From the NCBI GenBank assembly GCA_947503885.1, contig CANNFD010000005.1, forward strand, positions 1 through 64,000: a stretch of 64,000 nt of DNA, given 5' to 3'. The position numbers were made by a program, and so were the translations under genes. The DNA comes from an uncultured Olleya sp. (lineage in GTDB: Bacteria > Bacteroidota > Bacteroidia > Flavobacteriales > Flavobacteriaceae). The notes under the pieces are model-generated. The model did not search any database. It was not told where the DNA came from and saw nothing but the letters and a program-made list of their open reading frames with translations. The stretch's first letter is position 1; every line of letters begins with the position of its first letter. Below are positions 37,398 through 49,032 of the stretch, piece by piece.

Positions 37398-38684
37398 TTA
37401 TCTTTCAGTAATTGATTTGAAAGGTCTTAAGTTTTCTCCGATATAAATTTGTCTTGGACGACCAATTGGCTCTTTACGGTTACGCATTTCTTTCCATTGT
37501 GCAATCCAACCAGGTAAACGACCTAATGCAAACATTACTGTAAACATTTCTGTTGGAATCCCCATACCTCTATAAATAATACCTGAGTAAAAATCTACGT
37601 TTGGATATAATTTACGATCAACAAAGTAAGGATCGCTTAAAGCCTCATCTGCTAAACCTTTAGCTATATCTAATACTGGGTCTTCAATACCTAGATTTGA
37701 TAATACTTCGTCTGCTGCCTTTTTAATAATTTTAGCTCTAGGGTCAAAGTTTTTATAAACTCTATGTCCAAAGCCCATTAAACGGAAAGGATCTTGTTTG
37801 TCCTTAGCTTTAGCCATATATTTTTTAGTGTCACCACCATCTTCTTTAATCGCTTCAAGCATTTCTAAAACTGCTTGATTTGCTCCTCCATGAAGAGGTC
37901 CCCATAAAGCTGAAATACCAGAAGATAAAGATGCAAATAAACCTGCATGTGATGATCCTACCATTCTTACTGTAGATGTAGAACAGTTTTGCTCATGATC
38001 TGCATGTAAGATTAATAATTTATCTAAAGCGTTAACTAAAATTGGATTTTGTGTGTAATCTTGATTTGGTTTTTTAAACATCATTTGCAGGATGTTTTCT
38101 ACATATCCTAATGAGTCATCACCATAATCTAATGGTAATCCGTTTTGCTTACGCATAGTCCATGCAACTAAAACAGGGAATTTACCCATTATTTTACAAA
38201 CAGTTTTATACATATCCTCTTCTGAGTCTACATTTACTGATGATGGGTTAAATGCTGTTAATGCACTTGTTAAAGAAGACAATACACCCATTGGATGTGC
38301 TGACTTAGGAAAAGCGTCTATTATTTTTTTAATATCATCATCAACAACTGATTGTTCCTTAACATCTTCTTCAAACTTATTAAGCTGAGCTTTTGTTGGT
38401 AACTCACCAAAAATCAATAAATATGCAACTTCAAGGAAATCGGCTTTATCAGCTAATTCTTCAATAGAATAACCTCTATATCTTAAAATTCCTTTTTCAC
38501 CATCTAAAAAAGTTATAGCACTCTCACATGACCCAGTATTTTTGTAACCTGGATCAATAGTTGTCACACCACCTGTAACAGCTCTAAGATTTTTTATATC
38601 TATTCCTATTTCATTTTCAGTACCTACAATTAAGGGAAATTCGTGTTTTTCTCCATTAATTTCAAGTGTTGCTTTATTTGACAT
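37398..38684 (-). CDS. gltA: Citrate synthase (type II)
   Basis: 428 residues, the size of the hexameric Gram-negative type. It condenses oxaloacetate and acetyl-CoA to citrate. CEGAITFLDGEKGILRYRGY-like start (CESAITFLDGEKGILRYRG), LNKFEE, SSHAGLFASLSSGISALWGPLHGGANQAV with the active His, GFGHRVYKNFDPRA with the second His and Arg, and NVDFYSGIIYRGMG with the active Asp. It lies after eno with a terminator between. It uses the oxaloacetate made by Mdh. Confidence 0.97.
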   Translation of the reverse strand: MSNKATLEINGEKHEFPLIVGTENEIGIDIKNLRAVTGGVTTIDPGYKNTGSCESAITFLDGEKGILRYRGYSIEELADKADFLEVAYLLIFGELPTKAQLNKFEEDVKEQSVVDDDIKKIIDAFPKSAHPMGVLSSLTSALTAFNPSSVNVDSEEDMYKTVCKIMGKFPVLVAWTMRKQNGLPLDYGDDSLGYVENILQMMFKKPNQDYTQNPILVNALDKLLILHADHEQNCSTSTVRMVGSSHAGLFASLSSGISALWGPLHGGANQAVLEMLEAIKEDGGDTKKYMAKAKDKQDPFRLMGFGHRVYKNFDPRAKIIKKAADEVLSNLGIEDPVLDIAKGLADEALSDPYFVDRKLYPNVDFYSGIIYRGMGIPTEMFTVMFALGRLPGWIAQWKEMRNRKEPIGRPRQIYIGENLRPFKSITER

Positions 38685-38812
38685 GTATATTGATTTATTG
38701 TATGTTATTTCGAAATGTAAATTTACAAAAACTATAGCGATTTAGAAAGTGTATTTATAATGGTTTTAACAATTTTAATATAGGCTAAATTTATGATGAA
38801 AATTTACATAAA

Positions 38813-38845
38813 AAAAGTCTTTCAACTTATGCTGAAAGACTTTTT
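38813..38845 (-). terminator. Terminator of eno
   Basis: AAAAAGTCTTTCA / TGAAAGACTTTTT around ACTTATGC, 19 bases past the eno stop, with T-run on the minus strand. Confidence 0.88.
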
Positions 38846-38864
38846 TATAAACAATTAAAAGTGT

Positions 38865-41272
<2,408 letters not shown>

Positions 41273-41301
41273 AATTCTAAAAGTTTCGCAAAATTGCATA
41301 A

Positions 41302-41336
41302 AAAAAAGGATAATCTAAAACAGATTACCCTTTTTT
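41302..41336 (-). terminator. Terminator between the tandem secreted-protein genes and carA
   Basis: AAAAAAGG.TAATCT / AGATTA.CCTTTTTT, 12 bases after the stop at 41349, with the T-run on the minus strand ending at the extended carA frame. Confidence 0.85.
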
Positions 41337-41348
41337 AATTATTGATTA

Positions 41349-42056
41349 TTAATTAATGTGATAATAATTAAAAATCTTAACAACATCATCTTCATCTTTA
41401 TAAGATAAATCATAGTCATCAACAAATTTTTCAATTAACTTTTTCTTATCATTAAGTAATTTTAAAATTGTTTTTTTCTTTATTCTAAACTCGATAGCTA
41501 TATCACCATCTTTAGTTATATAATAGGAATCATTTACAATAAATTTGTCAGGAGACGTTTTTTGTTTTGTCATTACATTAATTTGTCCTGATTTAATCTT
41601 AGCAACGTACTTTTTTAATAATTTGATATCTGAATGAGGAGTTAACTCAAAAAAGAAACTTCTTTGACCATCTTCATCTTTATATGTTTTTGCTGTGTAT
41701 TTACCAAATTTAACAGATTGTATTGCTTTAGAATCAAATACAAAAGAAGAGTCTTTTGCAAAATTTGAAACTATTTGATTTGATTTGGCATTATAATTAC
41801 CATTAGGTACTTTATAAACTTTACCATCAGTTGATGTTATTACAATATCAGCATCTTCAAAAGCAAATGGAGTACCTAAAACTTTACTAGATTTTCCGTT
41901 AGCTAAATATGCTCCTCTAAAGTTTACAGCATTAAACATGTCTTGTTGAGTACTACTATTAGTTGCAGATGACATGTTAGAAGAAAATCCATTGCTACCC
42001 TGAGCAAAAGATAATGTAGATAGTAATAAAGTGAATAATAATAAATAGTTTTTCAT
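41349..42056 (-). CDS. Secreted protein of unknown function, tandem paralog 2
   Basis: 235 residues with a signal peptide (MKNYLLLFTLLLSTLSFAQ). It is a clear paralog of the gene just upstream: shared YKVPNGNYNAKSN.IVSNF..DSSFVF, LTPH.DIKLLKKYVAKI..GQINV.TKQKTS, and a KKKLI.KFVDD.DLSYKDE.DV.K.FNYY C-terminus. The Lys-rich tail is probably a helix. No lipobox, T9SS tail or enzyme motif is seen. The C-terminal pattern K.LI.KF(L/V)..N.LS(F/Y)K.E.DL.K...YY resembles other small secreted Bacteroidota proteins of unknown function. A hexamer repeat lies just upstream, and a terminator follows. Confidence 0.75.
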   Translation of the reverse strand: MKNYLLLFTLLLSTLSFAQGSNGFSSNMSSATNSSTQQDMFNAVNFRGAYLANGKSSKVLGTPFAFEDADIVITSTDGKVYKVPNGNYNAKSNQIVSNFAKDSSFVFDSKAIQSVKFGKYTAKTYKDEDGQRSFFFELTPHSDIKLLKKYVAKIKSGQINVMTKQKTSPDKFIVNDSYYITKDGDIAIEFRIKKKTILKLLNDKKKLIEKFVDDYDLSYKDEDDVVKIFNYYHIN

Positions 42057-42080
42057 GTGTGTGTTTTAGTGTAATTTTAA

Positions 42081-42110
42081 TTGTATTTGTATTTGTATTT
42101 GTATTTGTAG
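42081..42110. repeat. Hexanucleotide repeat (TTGTAT) upstream of paralog 2
   Basis: Four TTGTAT units and a fifth variant TTGTAG, read on the plus strand, are ATACAA units on the minus strand. They lie 25-54 bases before the ATG of the downstream gene, in a gap of 64 bases. Hexamer length keeps frame, but the repeat is non-coding; slipping would change the leader or promoter spacing. Confidence 0.85.
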
Positions 42111-42120
42111 CTCGTTGTTA

Positions 42121-42849
42121 TTAATTAAATGAGTAATAATTAAACATTTTAATTACATCTTTTTCATCTTTATAAGACAAGTCATTGTCATCAACAAATT
42201 TTTGAATTAGCTTCTTTTTATTAGACAGCACTTTAAGAATGTTCTTTTTCTTTAATTTTATTGGCTGAGCTGTTTCTCCATCTATAGAATAACTATAAGA
42301 CTCAATTATATTATACCAATCAGCAGATGTTTTTTGTTTAGTCAATACATTTATTTGTCCATCTACTATTTTAGCAACATATTTTTTTAATAACTTAATA
42401 TCTGCATGTGGAGTAAGTTGAAAATAAAAGCTGGAATTACTTTCCTTATCTGTATAAGGTTTAGCTGTATATTTATCAAACTGTACTGATTTAATTGAAT
42501 TAGATTGGAAAACAAAAGAAGAATCAGTAACAAAGTTAGAAACTATCTCATTAGACTTAGCATTGTAATTACCGTTAGGTACCTTGTATGATTTGCCATC
42601 AATAGTATTTATAATAATTGTTGCATTATCAAACGGAAATGGCGAACCTTTAACTTCTTCTAAAGTTGTATTAGCTAAGTAATAACCTTGATAATTAACA
42701 GCATCAGAGTTGTCTTGTAATCTAGTATTTAAATCAACTAAAGGTAAGTTAGCGTGTTTAGCTTGACCTGTATAGACTTCGTTATTAATAACTTGACTAA
42801 AAGTAACTGTACTTGTTAAGGTTATTAGAATAAAAAGAAGTTTTTTCAT
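42121..42849 (-). CDS. Secreted protein of unknown function, tandem paralog 1
   Basis: 242 residues with a signal peptide (MKKLLFILITLTSTVTFSQ). Paralog of the next gene, with close matches across the body (YKVPNGNYNAKSNEIVSNF, LTPHADIKLLKKYVAKI, FVDDNDLSYKDEKDVIKMFNYY). The N-terminal 50 residues are the least alike. It follows the rplQ terminator; a -7-like TACATTTA lies about 20 bases before the ATG, so it has its own promoter. Role unknown. Confidence 0.75.
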   Translation of the reverse strand: MKKLLFILITLTSTVTFSQVINNEVYTGQAKHANLPLVDLNTRLQDNSDAVNYQGYYLANTTLEEVKGSPFPFDNATIIINTIDGKSYKVPNGNYNAKSNEIVSNFVTDSSFVFQSNSIKSVQFDKYTAKPYTDKESNSSFYFQLTPHADIKLLKKYVAKIVDGQINVLTKQKTSADWYNIIESYSYSIDGETAQPIKLKKKNILKVLSNKKKLIQKFVDDNDLSYKDEKDVIKMFNYYSFN

Positions 42850-42874
42850 AATAATAATATTATGGCTAAATGTA

Positions 42875-42914
42875 AAAAAAAAGAGATAAACTCTAGGAGT
42901 TTATCTCTTTTTTA
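42875..42914 (-). terminator. Terminator of the ribosomal superoperon after rplQ
   Basis: A perfect stem AAAAAAGAGATAAACTC / GAGTTTATCTCTTTTTT with a three-base loop, 27 bases past the rplQ stop. It closes the whole rpsL-to-rplQ block. Confidence 0.92.
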
Positions 42915-42941
42915 ATAGTTATTTAACAACTCTTTAAGAGA

Positions 42942-43415
42942 TTATTCTTCCTCTTCATTGTTTGTTTTAGCTACAGGAGGAGTAACGGTATTTGAGCTAC
43001 CACCTCTTCTGCTTCTACGTGTTGTTTTCTTAGACTTTTTATCGGCGTTGTAGATTTCGTTGTAATCTACTAATTCGATCATTGCCATATCAGCATTATC
43101 TCCTAAACGATTTCCTAGTTTAATAATTCTAGTATAACCTCCTGGACGATCACCAACTTTAGCAGCTACATCTCTAAATAATTCTGTTACAGCTTCTTTT
43201 TGACGAAGTCTTGAAAATACAATACGTCTATTATGCGTTGTATCGTCTTTAGACTTAGTAATCATTGGCTCAATAAATCCTTTTAAAGCTTTAGCTTTAG
43301 CTACGGTAGTATTAATACGTTTATGCTCTATTAAAGAACAAGCCATATTAGCTAACATTGATTTTCTGTGAGCAGTTTTTCTACCTAAGTGGTTTACTTT
43401 TTTTCCGTGTCTCAT
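42942..43415 (-). CDS. rplQ: Ribosomal protein L17
   Basis: 157 residues. The first 116 match bL17 ([52 protein letters not shown]); the last 40 are a Bacteroidota-type tail with basic then acidic residues ([17 protein letters not shown]...NNEEEE). L17 sits near the exit tunnel of the large subunit. It follows rpoA by 60 bases, where a possible hairpin lies, and is the last gene of the superoperon. Confidence 0.96.
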   Translation of the reverse strand: MRHGKKVNHLGRKTAHRKSMLANMACSLIEHKRINTTVAKAKALKGFIEPMITKSKDDTTHNRRIVFSRLRQKEAVTELFRDVAAKVGDRPGGYTRIIKLGNRLGDNADMAMIELVDYNEIYNADKKSKKTTRRSRRGGSSNTVTPPVAKTNNEEEE

Positions 43416-43438
43416 GACATTTGTTTTTAATCACCATC

Positions 43439-43464
43439 TTGCTGCAACTCATTTTGAGGAGCAA
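43439..43464 (-). promoter_or_regulatory. Hairpin between rpoA and rplQ
   Basis: TTGCT.CTCA / TGAG....AGCAA forms an interrupted stem in the 60-base gap before rplQ. It may be a processing site or a leader; weak evidence. Confidence 0.3.
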
Positions 43465-43475
43465 AATATGATGTA

Positions 43476-44468
43476 TTAGTCTTTATCTAGTTTATATTTT
43501 GATAGATCCATTCCGAAATTTAACCCTTTAACATTTACAAGCTCTTCAAGCTCAGTTAAAGATTTCTTTCCAAAGTTTCGGAACTTCATTAAATCATTTT
43601 TATTAAAAGATACTAAGTCTCCTAAAGTATCTACTTCAGCAGCTTTTAAACAATTAAGAGCACGAACCGATAGGTCCATATCAACTAATTTAGTTTTAAG
43701 CAACTGTCTCATGTGAAGTGATTCTTCATCATAAGTTTCTGTTTGTGCAATCTCATCTGCTTCTAATGTGATACGCTCATCAGAGAATAACATAAAGTGA
43801 TGGATTAAAGTTTTAGCAGCTTCAGTTAAAGCATCTTGAGGAGAAATAGAACCATCTGTTTGGATTTCGAAAACTAATTTTTCGTAATCTGTTTTTTGTT
43901 CTACTCTATAGTTCTCGATACTATATTTAACATTTTTTATTGGTGTGTAAATTGAATCTGTAAAGATTGTTCCGATTGGAGCTGAAGCTTTTTTATTTTC
44001 TTCTGCAGGAACATATCCTCTACCTTTTTCAATTGTAAGTTCCATATTGATGTTTACTTTAGAGTCAAGATTACAGATAACTTGATCTGTATTTAAAACT
44101 TGAAAACCAGAAATAAACTTTTGGAAGTCACCAGCAACTATTTTATCTTGACCAGAAATAGATATTGAGATAGACTCATTGTCTACATCTTCTATTTGAC
44201 GTTTAAAACGTACTTGTTTAAGGTTTAAAATAATTTCTGTAACATCTTCTACAACTCCAGCAATTGTTGAGAATTCGTGATCTACGCTCTCTATTCTAAC
44301 TGATGTAATTGCAAATCCTTCTAAAGAAGATAATAAAACTCTTCTTAAAGCATTACCTACCGTAAGACCATAACCAGGTTCTAAAGGTCTGAATTCGAAT
44401 TTACCTTCGAAATCAGTAGAATCAATCATGATTACTTTGTCAGGCTTCTGAAAATTAAATACTGCCAT
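43476..44468 (-). CDS. rpoA: RNA polymerase alpha subunit
   Basis: 330 residues. N-terminal assembly domain: [31 protein letters not shown]-terminal domain with DNA and regulator contacts: [43 protein letters not shown]. The alpha subunit dimer starts polymerase assembly. Between rpsD and rplQ as usual, with a 94-base gap upstream that includes a small TTGG/CCAA hairpin. Confidence 0.98.
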   Translation of the reverse strand: MAVFNFQKPDKVIMIDSTDFEGKFEFRPLEPGYGLTVGNALRRVLLSSLEGFAITSVRIESVDHEFSTIAGVVEDVTEIILNLKQVRFKRQIEDVDNESISISISGQDKIVAGDFQKFISGFQVLNTDQVICNLDSKVNINMELTIEKGRGYVPAEENKKASAPIGTIFTDSIYTPIKNVKYSIENYRVEQKTDYEKLVFEIQTDGSISPQDALTEAAKTLIHHFMLFSDERITLEADEIAQTETYDEESLHMRQLLKTKLVDMDLSVRALNCLKAAEVDTLGDLVSFNKNDLMKFRNFGKKSLTELEELVNVKGLNFGMDLSKYKLDKD

Positions 44469-44562
44469 TTTTTTCTTCGTTTTAATTGTTATTTAGTTGC
44501 GCGATTTAAAAGTTTGAAGATCACTAATAAATCCTTTGGCTAAATACCAATGTGATTATTTA

Positions 44563-45168
44563 TTATTTAGAGTATAATTCTACGATGAATTGCTCATTGA
44601 TGTTTTCTGGAATCTGGATTCTAGCAGGAACTGAAACAAACGTTCCTTCTTTTTTCTCACTATTCCATGTAATCCACTCGTATACGTTACTAGAATTTGA
44701 TAAAGATTTCTCGATAGATTCTAGTGATTTAGATTTTTCTCTAACAGCAACTACGTCACCAGCATTAAGTTGGTATGAAGGAATATTTACTAATTCTCCA
44801 TTTACAGTAATATGTCTGTGAGATACTAATTGTCTAGCACCGCTTCTTGATGGAGAAAGTCCCATTCTATAAACTACATTGTCTAATCTAGACTCACATA
44901 ATTGTAATAAAACTTCACCTGTAATACCTTGAGCAGCAGTAGCTCTTTTAAACATGTTTCTAAATTGACGCTCTAATACACCGTAAGTGTATTTAGCTTT
45001 TTGCTTCTCCATTAATTGGATTGCGTATTCAGATTTTTTACCACGTCTTCTGTTGTTACCATGTTGACCTGGTGGGTAATTTCTTTTTTCAAAAGATTTG
45101 TCATCACCGAATATAGCCTCGCCAAATTTACGAGCTATTTTAGTTTTAGGACCAGTATATCTTGCCAT
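44563..45168 (-). CDS. rpsD: Ribosomal protein S4
   Basis: 201 residues. uS4 binds 16S rRNA early in 30S assembly. It has the S4 RNA-binding domain ([33 protein letters not shown]) and the N-terminal [40 protein letters not shown] without a zinc-binding Cys cluster. In several bacteria S4 controls its own operon. Here it is the first gene after a terminator and promoter, behind a ~95-base structured leader, which fits such control (inference). Confidence 0.98.
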   Translation of the reverse strand: MARYTGPKTKIARKFGEAIFGDDKSFEKRNYPPGQHGNNRRRGKKSEYAIQLMEKQKAKYTYGVLERQFRNMFKRATAAQGITGEVLLQLCESRLDNVVYRMGLSPSRSGARQLVSHRHITVNGELVNIPSYQLNAGDVVAVREKSKSLESIEKSLSNSSNVYEWITWNSEKKEGTFVSVPARIQIPENINEQFIVELYSK

Positions 45169-45263
45169 TTTTAAATTGATTTAAGAGTGATTATGAATTA
45201 AGGTCTTAATCTTATCCTTCGATAATCGTTAATCTCTTTGTTGATACTTGTTTTTTTTATTTC
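45169..45263 (-). ncRNA. Structured leader of rpsD, candidate S4 autoregulatory RNA
   Basis: On the minus strand the leader can fold into a three-way junction. The outer stem AAGAGATTA (45238-45230) pairs with TAATC.AC.TCTT (45193-45183, with a two-base bulge). Inside are hairpin TTATC-GAAG-GATAA (45225-45212) and hairpin TTAA-GACC-TTAA (45209-45198). The pairs are my own reading; the function is inferred from position before rpsD, whose product is a common operon repressor. Confidence 0.5.
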
Positions 45264-45269
45264 AGTTTG

Positions 45270-45304
45270 CAAATTTATACAAAAAATTAATACCATCTGA
45301 CAAA
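45270..45304 (-). promoter_or_regulatory. Promoter of rpsD-rpoA-rplQ
   Basis: TAAATTTG (45277-45270, minus) matches TAnnTTTG. A TTTG lies at 45304-45301 with 23 bases between; this TTTG is the loop of the preceding terminator hairpin. The predicted leader is about 95 bases. Confidence 0.6.
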
Positions 45305-45322
45305 CAGATGATATTAATTTTT
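45281..45322 (-). terminator. Terminator after rpsK
   Basis: AAAAATTAAT.(A)CCATCTG / CAGATG.AT.ATTAATTTTT is a long hairpin with a TTTGT-type loop and a T-run, 33 bases past the rpsK stop. It separates rpsD-rpoA-rplQ from the upstream ribosomal genes. Confidence 0.85.
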
Positions 45323-45354
45323 AACTTGCTAGAATTAAGCACGATTAAACGTGA

Positions 45355-45747
45355 TTAAACTCTTCTTCTTTTAGGTGGACGACATCCATTGTGTGGTAAT
45401 GGAGTAACATCAATAATTTCTGTTACTTCAATCCCTGCATTATGGATAGAACGAATAGCAGATTCTCTACCATTTCCTGGACCTTTAACGTACACTTTTA
45501 CTTTCTTTAAACCAGCCTCTTTAGCTACTTCTGAAGCATCTTCTGCAGCTAATTGAGCAGCATAAGGTGTGTTTTTCTTTGATCCTCTAAATCCCATTTT
45601 ACCAGCAGATGACCATGAAATAACGTCTCCTTTTTTGTTGGTAAGTGAAATAATGATGTTGTTAAATGAAGCAGTAATGTGAGCTTCTCCAACAGCGTCA
45701 ATAATAACTTTACGTTTTTTTGTGCTTTTAGCGTTTGTCTTTGCCAT
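45355..45747 (-). CDS. rpsK: Ribosomal protein S11
   Basis: 130 residues of uS11, on the platform of the 30S subunit near the mRNA exit. Signature segments: [88 protein letters not shown]. It follows rpsM by eight bases and is the last gene before the strong internal terminator. Confidence 0.98.
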   Translation of the reverse strand: MAKTNAKSTKKRKVIIDAVGEAHITASFNNIIISLTNKKGDVISWSSAGKMGFRGSKKNTPYAAQLAAEDASEVAKEAGLKKVKVYVKGPGNGRESAIRSIHNAGIEVTEIIDVTPLPHNGCRPPKRRRV

Positions 45748-45755
45748 ACTACTTA

Positions 45756-46130
45756 TTATTTAGTTGCCTTTTTCTTGTTAGCAACTGTTTTTCTTCTACC
45801 TTTTCTAGTTCTAGAGTTATTCTTAGTACGTTGACCTCTTAAAGGTAAACCAACTCTATGACGTATACCTCTGTAACAACCGATATCCATTAAACGTTTA
45901 ATGTTTAATTGTGTTTCAGAACGTAATTCACCTTCAATAGTAAAAGTTCCAACAGTTTCACGGATTGCTCCGATTTGATCATCTGTCCAATCTTGTACTT
46001 TGATGTTTTCGTCAACTTTAGCTTCAGCTAAAATTTCTTTTGCTCTACTTCTACCTACTCCGTAGATATAAGTTAAAGAGATTACTCCTCTTTTTTGTTT
46101 TGGTATGTCTACACCTGCGATTCTTGCCAT
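45756..46130 (-). CDS. rpsM: Ribosomal protein S13
   Basis: 124 residues of uS13, in the head of the 30S subunit, contacting the 50S and the P-site t[39 protein letters not shown] and the C-terminal [31 protein letters not shown] are typical. Two bases after rpmJ, eight before rpsK. Confidence 0.98.
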   Translation of the reverse strand: MARIAGVDIPKQKRGVISLTYIYGVGRSRAKEILAEAKVDENIKVQDWTDDQIGAIRETVGTFTIEGELRSETQLNIKRLMDIGCYRGIRHRVGLPLRGQRTKNNSRTRKGRRKTVANKKKATK

Positions 46131-46132
46131 AA

Positions 46133-46249
46133 TTACCCTTGTCTTTGTTTGAATCTAGGATTCTTTTTGTTAATGACGTAAAGTCTCCCTTTTCTGCGCA
46201 CGATCTTACAATCTGCACTTCTCTTTTTAATTGATGCTCTTACTTTCAT
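46133..46249 (-). CDS. rpmJ: Ribosomal protein L36
   Basis: 38 residues, too short for a routine ORF cutoff: [20 protein letters not shown] at the start and [12 protein letters not shown] at the end. bL36 is a small large-subunit protein. Of the four zinc ligands of the C+ form (two N-terminal Cys, a later Cys and His), only Cys14 remains, so this is the zinc-free type. It sits between infA (four bases) and rpsM (two bases), its normal place. Confidence 0.97.
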   Translation of the reverse strand: MKVRASIKKRSADCKIVRRKGRLYVINKKNPRFKQRQG

Positions 46250-46253
46250 CGTA

Positions 46254-46469
46254 TTAGTATCTATAGGTTATGCGAGCCTTAGTTAAATCATAAGGACTCA
46301 TTTCTAATTTTACTTTATCTCCTGGTAACAACTTAATATAATGCATACGCATTTTACCTGAAATATGTGCGGTCACAATATGACCATTTTCTAATTCAAC
46401 ACGGAACATTGCATTTGATAATGCTTCAATGATTGTTCCATCTTGTTCTATTGCTGCTTGTTTTGCCAT
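46254..46469 (-). CDS. infA: Translation initiation factor IF-1
   Basis: 71 residues, one OB-fold: [66 protein letters not shown]. It blocks the A site during initiation. Between secY (ten bases) and rpmJ. Confidence 0.98.
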   Translation of the reverse strand: MAKQAAIEQDGTIIEALSNAMFRVELENGHIVTAHISGKMRMHYIKLLPGDKVKLEMSPYDLTKARITYRY

Positions 46470-46479
46470 AGTGAAAATA

Positions 46480-47829
46480 TTAAGCTACTGCTTTTCTGTT
46501 TTTACCTGTTTTCATCAAGCCATCATAATGTCTATTTAACAAGTAAGAATTTACTTGTTGCATAGTATCTATTGCAACTCCAACCATAATTAATAAAGAT
46601 GTACCTCCAAAAAATAAAGCCCAACCAGATTGCACATTTAATAACTTAACAATAAATGCTGGGAACACAGCTATTAAAGCAAGAAATATAGAACCAGGTA
46701 AAGTTATTTGAGACATTATTTTGTCTAAATATTCAGAGGTTTCTGATCCAGGACGAATACCAGGAATAAATCCACCGCTTCGTTTTAAATCATCAGCCAT
46801 TTTATTAGTAGGAACTGTAATTGCAGTATAAAAATATGTGAAAATAATTATTAATAATGCAAATACTAAATTATACCAAAAACCAAAGATATCTGAGAAG
46901 TTTGATTGCATCCATAAACCTGTAGAAGTATCTTTTAATAAAGATGAACCTCCTATCAGTCCAGGAACAAACATAATTGCCTGAGCAAATATGATTGGCA
47001 TAACTCCAGAAGCATTAAGTTTTAATGGTATATATTGTCTTGAACCAAATACATTTTTCTCATATCCACCAGTTGCAGATCGTCTTGCATATTGAACAGC
47101 AATTTTTCTAACTGCCATAACAAGTAAGACAGATAATAGAATTATTACAAACCATATAACGATTTCGAATAAAATCATCATTACGTTGTTACCTGTTTCT
47201 AATCTAGAAGCAGCATTCTGCAAGAAAGATTTAGGTAAAGTAGCAATAATACCTACCATAATTAATAATGATATACCATTACCTATACCTTTATCTGTTA
47301 TCTTTTCTCCTAACCACATTGCAAAAATACAACCTGTTACTAATATTACGATAGAAGAGAAGTAAAACACTCCACCTTGTCCTAATAAAAATGCAGAGTT
47401 TGGAATACCAAACATAGGTTGTAAACTAGCCAAATAACCTGGAGCCTGTACTAAACAAATAGCGATAGTTAACCAACGTGTTATTTGAGTGATTTTTTTC
47501 TGACCACTAGCGCCTTCTTTTTGTAGTTTTTGTAAATAAGGAATAGCTATTCCCATCAATTGTACTACAATAGAAGCAGAAATATATGGCATAATACCAA
47601 GTGCAAATACAGAAGCATTAGCAAACGCTCCACCGGTAAAAGCATTTAATATCCCGAAAATACCTTCTGAAGTTCCAGATTGTAAACTTTCTAATTGGGT
47701 TGCATCTATACCAGGTAATACTACTTGTGCTCCGAAACGATAAACTAATAACAGACCTAGTGTAACTAGGATTCTGTTTCTTAGTTCTTCAATTTTCCAA
47801 ACATTTTTTAATGTCTCTATAAATTTCAT
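46480..47829 (-). CDS. secY: Protein translocase subunit SecY
   Basis: 449 residues with ten membrane segments. SecY is the protein-conducting channel that works with SecDF, Ffh and YidD, also found in this window. Signatures: [54 protein letters not shown] (plug and channel region), [12 protein letters not shown], and [22 protein letters not shown]. Standard position in spc, after rplO by 14 bases. Confidence 0.98.
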   Translation of the reverse strand: MKFIETLKNVWKIEELRNRILVTLGLLLVYRFGAQVVLPGIDATQLESLQSGTSEGIFGILNAFTGGAFANASVFALGIMPYISASIVVQLMGIAIPYLQKLQKEGASGQKKITQITRWLTIAICLVQAPGYLASLQPMFGIPNSAFLLGQGGVFYFSSIVILVTGCIFAMWLGEKITDKGIGNGISLLIMVGIIATLPKSFLQNAASRLETGNNVMMILFEIVIWFVIILLSVLLVMAVRKIAVQYARRSATGGYEKNVFGSRQYIPLKLNASGVMPIIFAQAIMFVPGLIGGSSLLKDTSTGLWMQSNFSDIFGFWYNLVFALLIIIFTYFYTAITVPTNKMADDLKRSGGFIPGIRPGSETSEYLDKIMSQITLPGSIFLALIAVFPAFIVKLLNVQSGWALFFGGTSLLIMVGVAIDTMQQVNSYLLNRHYDGLMKTGKNRKAVA

Positions 47830-47843
47830 GCGTTCGATTATTC

Positions 47844-48296
47844 TTATAAAGTTACAGCTTCTCCTCCTGCAGCTTCAATAGCAGCTTTTGCTGAAGCAGT
47901 AAATTTATGAGCAGTTACACTTAATTTTGATTTTAATTCACCTCTACCTAAGATTTTAACTAGCTCATTTTTTCCGGCTAATCCTAAACCTACTAAAGTA
48001 TCAAAATCTAATGTATCTTTAATTATCTTATCGTCAACTAATTGTTGAATAACATCAAGGTTTACACCTTGATATTCTTTACGATTAATGTTAGTAAAGC
48101 CAAATTTAGGTACTCTACGTTGAAGTGGCATCTGCCCACCTTCAAAACCTACTTTCTTAGAATAACCAGATCTAGACTTTGCTCCTTTGTGACCACGTGT
48201 AGCAGTACCACCTTTTCCAGAACCTTGTCCTCTACCTATTCTTTTACCTTGACTTTTAACTGAACCTTCTGCAGGTTTTAAATTACTTAAATCCAT
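47844..48296 (-). CDS. rplO: Ribosomal protein L15
   Basis: 150 residues of uL15. The glycine-rich, basic N-terminus (GSVKSQGKRIGRGQGSGKGGTATRGHKGAKSRSG) threads into 23S rRNA, and GGQMPLQRRVPKFGF is the signature. Eleven bases after rpmD. Confidence 0.98.
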   Translation of the reverse strand: MDLSNLKPAEGSVKSQGKRIGRGQGSGKGGTATRGHKGAKSRSGYSKKVGFEGGQMPLQRRVPKFGFTNINRKEYQGVNLDVIQQLVDDKIIKDTLDFDTLVGLGLAGKNELVKILGRGELKSKLSVTAHKFTASAKAAIEAAGGEAVTL

Positions 48297-48307
48297 TTTC
48301 AGTATTA

Positions 48308-48490
48308 TTATTTAGTTTCTTCAACAGAAACTAAGTGGTTTACTTTTGCTACCATACCTAATATATTAGGTGTAGCCTCGTGTTCTATAGTTTGTCCAAT
48401 CTTTTTAAGACCAAGAGCTAATAAAGTTCTTTTTTGTCTTTGTGTTCTATTGATTGCACTTTTAACTTTTGTTACTTTTATCTTCGACAT
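48308..48490 (-). CDS. rpmD: Ribosomal protein L30
   Basis: 60 residues of uL30: IKVTKVKSAINRTQRQKRTLLALGLKKIGQTIEHEATPNILGMVAKVNHLVSVEE. It is a small large-subunit protein that some bacteria lack. Eleven bases after rpsE. Confidence 0.97.
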   Translation of the reverse strand: MSKIKVTKVKSAINRTQRQKRTLLALGLKKIGQTIEHEATPNILGMVAKVNHLVSVEETK

Positions 48491-48501
48491 TGCTGTGGGG
48501 A

Positions 48502-49026
48502 TTATCCGTTAAAAACTTTTTCTAAAGAAACACCTCTTTCACGAGCAATCGTTAATGGGTCTCTTAATTGTAATAAAGCATCGAAAGTAGCCTTAACAAC
48601 GTTATGTGGGTTTGATGATCCTTGAGATTTAGATAAAACATCATGTACACCAACTGCTTCTAAAACTGTTCTCACAGCTCCACCAGCAATAACTCCTGTA
48701 CCAGGAGCCGCAGGAATAATGTTTACTCTTGCTCCACCATATTTACCTTTTTGTTCATGCGGTAATGTACCTTTCATGATTGGTATACGTACTAAGTTTT
48801 TCTTAGCATCTTCAATTGCTTTTGCGATTGCACTTGCAACATCTTTAGATTTCCCTAAACCTTGACCTACAACACCTGCTTCATCTCCAACCACTACGAT
48901 TGCCGAGAAACCAAATGCTCTACCTCCTTTAGTTACTTTAGTAACTCTTTGCACACCAATTAAACGATCTTTAAGATCTAATCCACTTGGCTTTACTAAC
49001 TCTGCGCTTTTGTATTTTTGAAACAT
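48502..49026 (-). CDS. rpsE: Ribosomal protein S5
   Basis: 174 residues of uS5, near the decoding centre, with the double-stranded RNA-binding start [40 protein letters not shown] and [45 protein letters not shown]. Six bases after rplR. Confidence 0.98.
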   Translation of the reverse strand: MFQKYKSAELVKPSGLDLKDRLIGVQRVTKVTKGGRAFGFSAIVVVGDEAGVVGQGLGKSKDVASAIAKAIEDAKKNLVRIPIMKGTLPHEQKGKYGGARVNIIPAAPGTGVIAGGAVRTVLEAVGVHDVLSKSQGSSNPHNVVKATFDALLQLRDPLTIARERGVSLEKVFNG

Positions 49027-49032
49027 AATTTC

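Noticed and set aside
41273-41299. Longer CarA frame starting at 41299
   Set aside because: Its first codon abuts the preceding terminator T-run; CarA begins naturally at MKYQKLKKALILLEDG.
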